Assembly: GCF_900114245.1 (NCBI RefSeq)
Contig: NZ_FOSK01000019.1
Coordinates: 23,368 to 87,367 of the forward strand
DNA length: 64,000 bases
From: Pseudovibrio ascidiaceicola
GTDB lineage: Bacteria > Pseudomonadota > Alphaproteobacteria > Rhizobiales > Stappiaceae
Direction: 5' to 3'
The position numbers were made by a program, and so were the translations under genes. The notes beneath the pieces are model-generated. The model searched no databases. It was not told the DNA's origin and saw only the letters and a list, made by a program, of their open reading frames with translations. Below are positions 54,098 to 62,154 of this stretch, piece by piece (within the stretch, counting starts at the first letter, position 1; each line of letters opens with the position of its first letter).

Positions 54098-54568
54098 ATG
54101 ATCTCCAAGGGTAATCTACTTGCTGGCGTGTTCACTGCTGTTCTTGGTGCAAGTGCTTTAACGCTGCCTGCTCATGCTGAAGGCGAGAAAGACGTCACGC
54201 TTTACAAATCTCCGAGTTGCGGATGCTGTACAGCTTGGGGCGACGCTCTTGATAAGGCGGGCTTCAACGTGATTGTGAAAAAGACGGATGATCTTTACCG
54301 CGTCAAACAGCAGGTCGGCGTGCCTGAAAATTTGGAAGCCTGCCATACCGCTATCGTGGATGGGTATGTGCTTGAAGGGCACGTGCCACTGGATGCTGTA
54401 AACCGCATGCTGACGGAGCGTCCGGACATCAAAGGCCTCTCCGTTCCGGGTATGCCGATGGGGTCTTTGGGCATGGGTGAGCCTGATGAGGACACCCAAT
54501 ACACTGTATTCGCGCTGCCTAAAGTGGTTGGTAGCAAGCCTGCTGTTTACCAAAAAGTCGGCAACTAA
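54098..54568 (+). CDS. DUF411 family periplasmic metal-binding protein
   Basis: A 156-residue exported protein with a signal peptide (cleavage after AHA near residue 27) and the DUF411 features: VTLYKSPSCGCCTAWGD with three cysteines, and LEACHTAIVDGYVLEGHVP. DUF411 proteins are copper- or cadmium-related periplasmic binders. ATG 54098 follows GGATGGA. It is paired with the Cys-rich protein upstream. Confidence 0.87.
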   Translation: MISKGNLLAGVFTAVLGASALTLPAHAEGEKDVTLYKSPSCGCCTAWGDALDKAGFNVIVKKTDDLYRVKQQVGVPENLEACHTAIVDGYVLEGHVPLDAVNRMLTERPDIKGLSVPGMPMGSLGMGEPDEDTQYTVFALPKVVGSKPAVYQKVGN

Positions 54569-54718
54569 TCTCTAGAGTTTATGGGCAGGAGCAGCGCTGC
54601 TTCTGCCTGTTTCTCTGAGGGTTCCCCTCCGACAAATCCCAATGGAAATTGGGGAGATTGCACTCCTGTCTCGCCTGCCCGACTCTTCCAAAATCGCCAA
54701 ATCAAAAGGACGCGAATT

Positions 54719-54946
54719 ATGGATGAGAACTGGCTCCCAACACTGCAAACAGCCAACCCGCAAGAGGGCTATGAGCTTGCAGTCAAACTTTCCCGCATGG
54801 CCATCAAATTTATGCAGCCGGATGCCGAAGTCCGCTCTGCTATGCGTTTGATGTACGAATATGATTCAGAAGCGCTTATCGCCGCTTCGCAGACCGTTGC
54901 AGAGCACTTCAGAACAATCGCCGCTGCGAATGATTACTGGAAATAA
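54719..54946 (+). CDS. Small hypothetical protein
   Basis: A 75-residue polar protein beginning MDENWLPTLQ with two predicted helices (EGYELAVKLSRMAIKFM and ALIAASQTVAEHFRTIA). AAGGA stands before ATG 54719. No family is recognised. Confidence 0.55.
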   Translation: MDENWLPTLQTANPQEGYELAVKLSRMAIKFMQPDAEVRSAMRLMYEYDSEALIAASQTVAEHFRTIAAANDYWK

Positions 54947-55008
54947 GCTGATTTTCTTACGCTGAAACACATCCCCGATGGCCATGCGGTTTTCGGGGAG
55001 ATGTTTGG

Positions 55009-55395
55009 TCATGCTCCAACGAGGGCAGGAGATTTCAGCTCGCATAGATTCCCGTCCGGGTCTGTGAAAGCTGCGATTGTGCCCCAGTCGAACACTTGCG
55101 CCTGAACGTCCAGCCCTTTGGCGCGCAGCACCTCAATAGCTGTGTCCATGTCGTCTGTGTTGAACCGCAGGACGCAGGGGTTCTGGGTGCGCGTCTTTTG
55201 CGCGGTGCTGCCGTGCCCGCCGCGCTCCACCATAAGATAGCCGCCGCCAAGACGGAAACTGACCAAATCTTGCGCGCGTTCAATAACTTGCAGGCCCAGA
55301 GTGTGCTCATAGAACTGCACGCAGGCCTCAAAGTTCTCCGTAAACAGGATCACGCCAAACTCTGCGGTCAGCTCAGAAATGCTGGTAGTCTTCAT
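55009..55395 (-). CDS. VOC/glyoxalase superfamily protein
   Basis: A 128-residue vicinal-oxygen-chelate protein with paired beta-alpha-beta units: FYEHTLGLQVIE in the first and TDPDGNLCELKSP at the end of the second, with a glutamate metal ligand. It could be a glyoxalase-like or ring-cleavage enzyme or a resistance binding protein. It stands alone. Confidence 0.83.
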   Translation of the reverse strand: MKTTSISELTAEFGVILFTENFEACVQFYEHTLGLQVIERAQDLVSFRLGGGYLMVERGGHGSTAQKTRTQNPCVLRFNTDDMDTAIEVLRAKGLDVQAQVFDWGTIAAFTDPDGNLCELKSPALVGA

Positions 55396-55566
55396 CTCAA
55401 AATTGCCTTGCTCAAATACCTTGCCTACGCATCATATGCTGAAAGAATGGAGGCGATCATGTTAGGCCAGCAGATGATCCTGAGCAAGAAAGCTGGTTGA
55501 ACCCCGCTTAGGGAACGGAGGCCAACCGGCTGAACTGGCTTCAAAAGAAAGGCGCGACCTCGGCGA

Positions 55567-55851
55567 TCAGCTCAGTGGCTTGAAGATGAAGCCATCACCA
55601 TCCTGAGTGACATGACCCATGCCAGGGTAGCTCAGATGTGTGGCTGCCAATGGGGTGCCGCTTTCTGCAAGGTGAATGAGCAGATCCCTGCGTGTTTTGA
55701 TGGCTTGCTGCGGGTCGATGTCGAGGCCGTATGTGATCTCATCCTGTTTGATGCCCTGCGCAGCTAGGAGTGCATCCAACTTGCCGACATTTGGGTCTGT
55801 CTCTGCAAACACAACACCAGATCCTGTTGTCTGAGGGCAATAAAGTCTCAT
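55567..55851 (-). pseudogene. C-terminal fragment of an MBL-fold hydrolase
   Basis: 94 residues that look like only the C-terminal third of an MBL-fold hydrolase: RRDLLIHLAESGTPLAATHLSYPGMGHV is the usual helix plus last metal histidine, but HxHxDH and the rest are absent. No good ribosome site precedes ATG 55851, and no N-terminal part is found in the 310 bases upstream (55852-56161), where nothing else is seen. It is probably a remnant. Confidence 0.55.
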
Positions 55852-56161
55852 ACCGACAATCTACCTAATTCTAGGAAGTCCGCGGTGACCGATCAGGTAG
55901 TAGAGAATTAAGTTGCGCACTGATGTGCGTTAAATAGCTTCTACGACAACTTTCTAAGTAATAGAATGTCATTCTGGAGGGAAATTTATCCTTCAGACCG
56001 GGTAATTTTGAACAACACAGATCTACCAAGCCTACAACGTGCAACGACTAGAGATCATCGAGGGCTAAGCTTTAAGTTGTCGTTATTTTCGGCGAAAATT
56101 GCTTGGAACTTTAATTTCGCTCATATGCGCAGGTGAGTTTATTGCGATTGCCCCAACCGCT

Positions 56162-57373
56162 TTATTCTCGCGCAGCAACTACCAATGATACGAGCTTCTC
56201 AAACTCGCTCCGAGTGACAAAGCGATGTTCGATGCAATACTCAGTTTCACGAGCAGCACGTTCGCGGCATGAGCGGATAAGCTGCATTATTGCCTCTTCT
56301 CCGGTCATTTTTTCACTAGTGGTCAGGGGAATAAATCGCTTCCGGAACTCGGTGGTGTCTGACTGGTGGATGATGACCGTATTCCATTTGGGGATCACTA
56401 TAAGCGCCTGATTTCCCAGTCCCCACGCCCAGAAAGTCCCCTCAGGTAGACCAGTGTCTTCTTCTGGTATCCACCACAGATATCCATGCCCGCTTCGCAG
56501 CCCGCCAAAGCCTGTTTCAGTGAAATCTGCTGTAATGAGTTCTATCCAGTTTTCAGCAAGAACCTGTTGCCCGTCAGCAGCTCCGCGGTTGAGGTAGAGA
56601 CTACCAACTTTTGCCAGATCACGCGCAGACATTTTGAACATTGCTGCCCTATGTTTGGACTGCTGAAGATCAACGGCATAAGATACGGCAGAGCGATCAA
56701 AGTCTTGCATCCCCACAGGTTGTGCGATTCCGACGTGGAACAACTCTGCAATCTCGGAACCTGTTGCATTCTCAAAGACTGTTGTCAGCGCGTTATAGTC
56801 CCAGTTGTTGTAAGCCCAAATAGTCCCAGGTTGGTTTTCTGAGTGCCCTAAACGCCTGTCTATATCCGCTTGCAGACTACCCGATGCGGCTGCAGGGTGG
56901 TTAATACCTGAAACACTTCGCAGCAAATGACGCACGGTTGTTTGTCGCTGCAACTGCGTTAGTGGAACCGGGGCGTCATCAATACCCAGTTCCTGCAGTG
57001 TCGCCTCAAGGCGCAGTTCGTTTGTGTGCGAAGCCAGTTGCTGACCAACCAGAGTGCTCAGAAGCGATTTTCTTATTGAATGAGCACTGTAGGACTTTGA
57101 AAGGTCACCGAATGCGCCAACTATTTGACCATTGGTGACGATCATGAAGCTGTCAGTGCTCAAACCGGCAGCGTAGTTAAAAAGTGTATCCAGCTTCTTT
57201 GAGTCCCAACCCAGATCCTCGGTCTTAGCTGCATCAAGTCGGGTTACCTCCAGATCTCGGAGAGGCCGTTCTTGACGCCCGAGTCCACGTTCTCCAGTCT
57301 GTATGAGATAAGTCAGCACGGATGCCGCAACCAATACAACGGCTAGCGCAACTAACAAATAACGGCGTTTCAT
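56162..57373 (-). CDS. Serine hydrolase of the beta-lactamase/class C-like family
   Basis: A 403-residue protein with an N-terminal membrane helix (RRYLLVALAVVLVAASVLTYL), so exported or anchored. The SxxK motif is S99-I-R-K102, the tyrosine motif lies in WAYNNWDYN, and the third motif is degenerate near WAWGLGNQ. It may be an esterase, D-aminopeptidase or penicillin-binding-type enzyme; beta-lactamase activity is not assured. ATG 57373 begins the signal helix. Confidence 0.8.
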   Translation of the reverse strand: MKRRYLLVALAVVLVAASVLTYLIQTGERGLGRQERPLRDLEVTRLDAAKTEDLGWDSKKLDTLFNYAAGLSTDSFMIVTNGQIVGAFGDLSKSYSAHSIRKSLLSTLVGQQLASHTNELRLEATLQELGIDDAPVPLTQLQRQTTVRHLLRSVSGINHPAAASGSLQADIDRRLGHSENQPGTIWAYNNWDYNALTTVFENATGSEIAELFHVGIAQPVGMQDFDRSAVSYAVDLQQSKHRAAMFKMSARDLAKVGSLYLNRGAADGQQVLAENWIELITADFTETGFGGLRSGHGYLWWIPEEDTGLPEGTFWAWGLGNQALIVIPKWNTVIIHQSDTTEFRKRFIPLTTSEKMTGEEAIMQLIRSCRERAARETEYCIEHRFVTRSEFEKLVSLVVAARE

Positions 57374-57477
57374 AGGAAGCTCACTCTCGAGTATTCGGTC
57401 TTTGGAATTTATTAAAATCAATTGAGATTCGTTTCGAAATCAACTCAAAGTCAGCCACAGCCTGGGAAAATAGTAAA

Positions 57478-57720
57478 CTAGGAAATTGCATTTCGATGAA
57501 AACGTAGTTCGGTGGCAGCTTTGAACTCTGCCGGACCAATTCCTACTTCATTTTTGGTCAGCCCGCTCTTGATGAACAGAGCATGGCCAGCGCCATAAAG
57601 AGAATATGTGATGGTCCAGAGGCTTGCCTCGGATGTGCGTGGGCCGTCTCTGGTCTCGCTCAGCCAGATAAAAGGGTTTTCGCCGTTGAGTATGGCGGTG
57701 CCGGGATTAACTGATGGCAT
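57478..57720 (-). CDS. Hypothetical protein
   Basis: An 80-residue ORF beginning MPSVNPGTAILNG. No family is recognised. It stands between the beta-lactamase-like gene and the SDR remnant in an apparently decaying region. Weak AGGG precedes ATG 57720. It may be a fragment. Confidence 0.4.
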   Translation of the reverse strand: MPSVNPGTAILNGENPFIWLSETRDGPRTSEASLWTITYSLYGAGHALFIKSGLTKNEVGIGPAEFKAATELRFHRNAIS

Positions 57721-57800
57721 AATTTAAGGCCCTGAAAATATTGCGAAAGTGGCCCACCCCAGTTGCAGGGTGGGCCTTTGCCAGAATGTTGGCGACCAGA

Positions 57801-58103
57801 TCAGGAAGCGCGAGGCAGCCTGATCTGATTCATGCCTCCATCCGCCTGCACATCAGCCCCGCACATGAACGAGGATTCTGAGGAGGCGAGGAATACGGCG
57901 ACGGCTGCCATTTCCTCTGGTTGGTCAACACGCCCTGCGGCGAGCATGTTGCCGAATGTTTCGTTTGTGGCCTTCACCTGCTCATCAGTGAGCCCGCCGT
58001 TGGCAAGCGCAGGCGTATCAATCGGGCCGGGGCTGAGAACGTTGATGCGCGCACCAATCTCATAAATGTCACGACCTGCAATCATAATCACTTCGGCTTG
58101 CAA
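57801..58103 (-). pseudogene. Truncated short-chain dehydrogenase (C-terminal fragment)
   Basis: About 95 residues matching only the end of an SDR: ARINVLSPGPIDTPAL, PEEMAAVAVFLASSESSFM and GADVQADGGMNQ. The Rossmann and YxxxK parts are missing. The homology stops near 58075-58100, where an IS-like end begins, so the 5' part was probably lost through that insertion. Confidence 0.8.
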
Positions 58104-58117
58104 ACATCGTGTTTTGA

Positions 58118-58231
58118 GCCCGAATTATCTGCATCTATCCGGGGTGCGAAGCTCACATTATTTGCGAATGAGCCCACATTGTTTGCAACCAGCCTGCAAT
58201 TATAAGTTCCGACCCACATTAATTGCGAACA
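58118..58231 (-). mobile_element. IS21-family terminal region remnant
   Basis: Three near-copies of CACATT-N-TTGC, as CACATTATTTGCGAA (58154-58168), CACATTGTTTGCAA (58175-58188) and CACATTAATTGCGAA (58215-58229), plus a weaker one at 58118-58132. On the minus strand the outermost begins with TG at 58231. Repeated sites of this kind are typical of IS21-family ends, where IstA binds. No transposase remains in this window. Confidence 0.5.
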
Positions 58232-59035
58232 GTTAGTTAGGCACTTGCGCGTCCCCTTCCTAAGCCCAGGCCGCCCGCGCGCGCGGCTCTGAAAATGTAA
58301 CCGTCACTTTCGTCGGTTTAGGATAAATGCGGTCAAATTCCTACGTGTGCCTAGCCTCTGTATGCAGCACTTCCTTTCGTCGCCCCTTATGGATGGTATG
58401 AAGGCCAGATCCAAATCATATTTACATGTTTTGCTTCCCATGTATGTTTGGTCCAGTTGAACCTTGTTCTATGCTCATAAAGTCGATGATCGATGGCTTG
58501 CTTTATACTCTTCTATGCGCTTGCCTCGCTTGGTTCACATTGCTTGCCTCCTTGCAACAATCAACGTGAACATATTCATTGCCTAGGATCAGGGTAGAAC
58601 TCCAATTTAGAGAGTACTTAAAGCTGCACAATGGCGTCATCATGTGAGGTCTGATACCGCATTCATTTGGCACCAATATTTATACAATTCCGCCTTCTTT
58701 TTCTGATGCCTTAAAGGATCTTATTATTTCTGATTTTATCTAAATACTAATATATGCTATTAAATTTGCATCAAATTTTTAAGTCACTCACTGCAATGCA
58801 GTAAGTAATTGTTTTTTTTTACAAATTGAGATTTAGATCTAAGTATTATTTTTATAAAATTGCTATAAATATAATACCATTAAATATTTACATATTAAAT
58901 TAATCTCATTTGACTTTGATTGATGTGAATTATACTTATACTTTCAATTATTAACTTGAAACCTATTTGCGAAGAGTGGCTTTGGAGTGTTTTCTCCGAT
59001 CCTGGCTCTTGTGATTTTTTAGGCGTACATAGCTC
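58232..59035. other. AT-rich gene-free region
   Basis: About 800 bases without a convincing coding ORF. It becomes strongly AT-rich at 58660-58960, with long A and T runs. It separates the IS remnant from the adhesin operon and may hold the promoter of that operon. A Sec-type gene starts immediately after. Confidence 0.6.
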
Positions 59036-59845
59036 ATGAAGTTGCTGCGATGCATTGCGTTTGCCGCCGTTGTTATGGTGCAGACAAATCCCGCTCTTGC
59101 CGATGTTGCTGCGGGCATTAAAATTTTGGAATCCGGAGACGTTCAGGGGGCCGTCAAAACCTTCCGTCAAGCCTATGAGGCTGGTGAAGCCGATGGCGCG
59201 TTTTATATTGGTCGTTTGTTTGAGGTTGGCCTGGGAACGGATAAGGATATTCAACGGGCGGCACAACTTTTTGCTGCTGCGGCCTCAAAGGGAAGCGCTA
59301 AAGCTCAAAACCGCCTTGGCCTGATGCATCTTAACGGCCAGTTCGTATTGGAAGACTTCAAAAGAGCATCGGAACTTATTTGTGAAGCAGCCGATGCGGG
59401 CGATGCTGATGGGCAGTTTAACTGCGGTACGCTCTATAACACAGGCAAGGGCGTGACCATTGACCAGGCTAAAGCAGTAATATACTGGCAAAAGGCTGCC
59501 TCGCAGTCTCATGTAGCAGCGATTAATCTTCTCGGACAGGCCTATCGGGATGGTACCGGGGTGAAATCCGATCCTGAACAAGCTGTGTTTCTCTTTTCCA
59601 ACACCGCAGCTGCGGGCAATCCACTTGGCTTGTTTGAGCTGGCCAAGGCCTACACCCATGGTTATGGGGTAAAGAAAGATCTCGTCAAAGCCTATGGGTA
59701 TGCCAATTTGGCAACAACGCGTGCGATGGAGGGCGCTGCGGAGTTGCGCTCTGCTTTGCGATCCCAGCTGAGTGCGGCCCAACTTAAAGAAGCTCAGGCG
59801 TTTTCACGCGAGTGGAAAGCAAAACCTGTGCAACCGGTGCTATAG
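59036..59845 (+). CDS. Sel1-repeat exported protein
   Basis: A 269-residue protein with a signal peptide (MKLLRCIAFAAVVMVQTNPALA) and about five Sel1-type tetratricopeptide-like repeats of 36 residues, each with an A-xxx-G/A-xxx-L/A-G pattern (KAQNRLGLMHLNGQFVLEDF, AAINLLGQAYRDGTGVKSD). Such repeats bind proteins. It lies 21 bases upstream of IalB copy 3 and in the same direction as the two-partner secretion genes, so it may assist them. Confidence 0.83.
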   Translation: MKLLRCIAFAAVVMVQTNPALADVAAGIKILESGDVQGAVKTFRQAYEAGEADGAFYIGRLFEVGLGTDKDIQRAAQLFAAAASKGSAKAQNRLGLMHLNGQFVLEDFKRASELICEAADAGDADGQFNCGTLYNTGKGVTIDQAKAVIYWQKAASQSHVAAINLLGQAYRDGTGVKSDPEQAVFLFSNTAAAGNPLGLFELAKAYTHGYGVKKDLVKAYGYANLATTRAMEGAAELRSALRSQLSAAQLKEAQAFSREWKAKPVQPVL

Positions 59846-59866
59846 GCCCGTTTCCGGATCTCTTTT

Positions 59867-60373
59867 ATGTTTCGTTTGATTGTTGTTTTACTGACGGCTG
59901 TTCTGTCGTTCGGTGTGCTAACAGGCGTGCCTAGGTTCGGCATGGCCGGAGAAGCCATTGTACAAACTGCGTTTTCCGACTGGAGCGTAGAATGCGCTGC
60001 CGGCTGCAAGTTGCTGCCGAACAGGGCGTCTTCCACAATCGATCCGGAGCAATTCAAAATAATTGTCGTGTGGCGCAAGTCAGCCGGGACATCCTTTGCC
60101 CTCATGAGCGTGCCAATCGGTGTTTACCTTGCTTCGGGCATCCTGATTTCAGTTGATGGCAAACGCCCTTACAAAGCTCTTTATGAACTTTGTGATCAAA
60201 CGGCCTGCCACGCTGGTTTCAAGTTAAGCGGGGCTGTTCTGGAAGCCTTTAAGCGAGGCAGAAGTGCGACCATAAGGATCTGGCTGAAGAAAGATCGGAT
60301 CGTCGAGTTTCCGGTTTCGCTTAAAGGGTTTACGCAGGCATATGCCGATTTTCAAGCACAGGGTGAGCGCTGA
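59867..60373 (+). CDS. IalB-family periplasmic protein (copy 3)
   Basis: A 168-residue protein with a signal peptide (MFRLIVVLLTAVLSFGVL) and the IalB features SDWSVECAAGC, PIGVYLASGILIS, the cysteine pair CDQTACHAGF and a GFTQAY ending. It is more distant from copies 1 and 2 than they are from each other. Its stop overlaps the start of the TpsB gene (TGATG), so the two are translationally coupled. This ties the third IalB protein to an outer-membrane secretion system, as the other two are tied to YadA-like adhesins. Confidence 0.82.
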   Translation: MFRLIVVLLTAVLSFGVLTGVPRFGMAGEAIVQTAFSDWSVECAAGCKLLPNRASSTIDPEQFKIIVVWRKSAGTSFALMSVPIGVYLASGILISVDGKRPYKALYELCDQTACHAGFKLSGAVLEAFKRGRSATIRIWLKKDRIVEFPVSLKGFTQAYADFQAQGER

Positions 60374-62115
60374 TGCTTGATTATCTAGCACCATACTCAC
60401 CTGCCAAAACCCTGCTTCTTATTGTTGTGACAAGCACATTTTGGTTTGCTGTCCCTCGCACGTCCGCCGCACAGGAGCTTCCCCCGTCAGCGCAAGACCA
60501 AATGCAACGCGCCCTTCAACGAGAAGAGGCTGCTCAAACACAGCAACAAAGAGACAAGCAAAAAGCGAGAGCGCGGCAGGAAGGCGATGGTCAGATAGAG
60601 ATGCCGCAAGATCCACTAAGCGTGCCGGAGGGTGGTCCGTGTTTTACCATAGAGCATGTTGAGGTCGCCGGATATGAACGGTTCGCAGAGCCTCCAGGTG
60701 CTCATGATACCCTGATTGGCAAGTGCGCTACCCTTGCAGACATTGTGCGTTCACTTAACGCGGTCAATGCTTACTATAAAGATCTAGGATACATCACAAC
60801 CAGAGCTTACCTGCCCAAGCAAACTATCTCAGACGGCACTGTCTCGATCACCATTATTCCTGGCATTATCGAAGGATACGTCTACGCGGATGGCAGACAG
60901 GCCAATGCGCGTATTGCGGCGGCGTTTCGTGGTAAGCGCGGCGATTTGCTAAATCTTCGGGATCTGGAGCAAGGCCTGGAGGTCCTGAATGGCCCTCGAT
61001 CCAGCAAAGCCAGTTTCAAGCTCATTCCAGGTGAGCAACCAGGCGGTTCCTTTGTCCAAATTACTCTGGAGGAAACACTTCCCCTGCACGGCTCACTTGA
61101 AATAGACAACTCCGGTTTTGATAATACCGGAGCGACTAAGACGACAGCAAGTTTTGGTCTTGATAATTTCCTAAACCTCAATGATCAGCTCAGCGTGAGC
61201 TTCAGTGGCACACCATTCGATCCGCGTGAGGAACGGCACTCGGAAAGTATTTCAGGCCGGTTTGCTGTACCTTACGAGTACTGGCTCTTTACGCTGGAAG
61301 GCGGTGCGAGCCGCTACTTCTTTAAGCTTTCCGGGTTGAACCAGAGCTTTCCCGTTAAAGGGCACTCTTACTACGTCAACCTTTCAATTGAACGCTTGTT
61401 CTGGCGAGACAAGCTTTCGAAACATTACGCTTATGGTGACATTAAGCTCAGCCGAAGCCGGGCCTACATCGATGGCTTTGAAATCATGAGCCAGAGACGG
61501 CGTTTAAGCACTGCATCTCTTGGATGGCGCGGGGAGACGAAATGGGGGAGTGCTCAGCTACGCTGGGATGTCGGTGCCGGGTTTGGTTTGGATGCTTTTG
61601 GGGCGACGATCAGCGATGCGAGCATCGTAGATCCTGAGTTTAGGCTTATTCATGCGCGTCTGGATTTTGAAAAGCCAATTCCGTCTACGCCTCTTACTTA
61701 TTCTGCAACACTATCCGGCCAGTACTCGCAAGATATTCTGCCGGGCAGCGAGCAAATCTCTATTGGTGGGTGGTCTACGGTCCGTGGGTTTCATCAAGAC
61801 AATATGTATGGGGATGTGGGTGCTTATTGGCGCAACACCATCGAGTGGAACGCCATTGAGCGGGAGGACTTCCGCCTCAAGCTCAGTGGTGGTGTTGATG
61901 CAGGGCTTATAAAGCCTTCTGAGCTGCGCTCCTGGTCTCAGGATTATCTGGTAGGCGCACATTTTGGAGCAACTGCCTTCTTTGGAGAGAATGTGACACT
62001 GGATGTGCAAGTGGCTCATGCTTTGTCTCGTCCTGAACGCAATCTCCCAAATATCGTTTCGGCATTTGAAGCTGACAAGACGGTCGGCTTTGCCAGTTTG
62101 AATTTTACTTTTTAG
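60373..62115 (+). CDS. TpsB-type outer-membrane transporter (ShlB/FhaC family)
   Basis: A 580-residue protein: signal peptide, an Asp/Glu-rich N-terminal coiled segment (QMQRALQREEAAQTQQQRDK), POTRA domains from about residue 90 (CFTIEHVEVAGYERF), then a 16-strand barrel ending in VGFASLNFTF. It secretes the TpsA partner encoded downstream, through two-partner secretion. Its start overlaps the IalB stop by four bases. Confidence 0.9.
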   Translation: MLDYLAPYSPAKTLLLIVVTSTFWFAVPRTSAAQELPPSAQDQMQRALQREEAAQTQQQRDKQKARARQEGDGQIEMPQDPLSVPEGGPCFTIEHVEVAGYERFAEPPGAHDTLIGKCATLADIVRSLNAVNAYYKDLGYITTRAYLPKQTISDGTVSITIIPGIIEGYVYADGRQANARIAAAFRGKRGDLLNLRDLEQGLEVLNGPRSSKASFKLIPGEQPGGSFVQITLEETLPLHGSLEIDNSGFDNTGATKTTASFGLDNFLNLNDQLSVSFSGTPFDPREERHSESISGRFAVPYEYWLFTLEGGASRYFFKLSGLNQSFPVKGHSYYVNLSIERLFWRDKLSKHYAYGDIKLSRSRAYIDGFEIMSQRRRLSTASLGWRGETKWGSAQLRWDVGAGFGLDAFGATISDASIVDPEFRLIHARLDFEKPIPSTPLTYSATLSGQYSQDILPGSEQISIGGWSTVRGFHQDNMYGDVGAYWRNTIEWNAIEREDFRLKLSGGVDAGLIKPSELRSWSQDYLVGAHFGATAFFGENVTLDVQVAHALSRPERNLPNIVSAFEADKTVGFASLNFTF

Positions 62116-62154
62116 CGATTTTACCGCGATCGGCGGTGCGAAGGGGTTTTGAAA

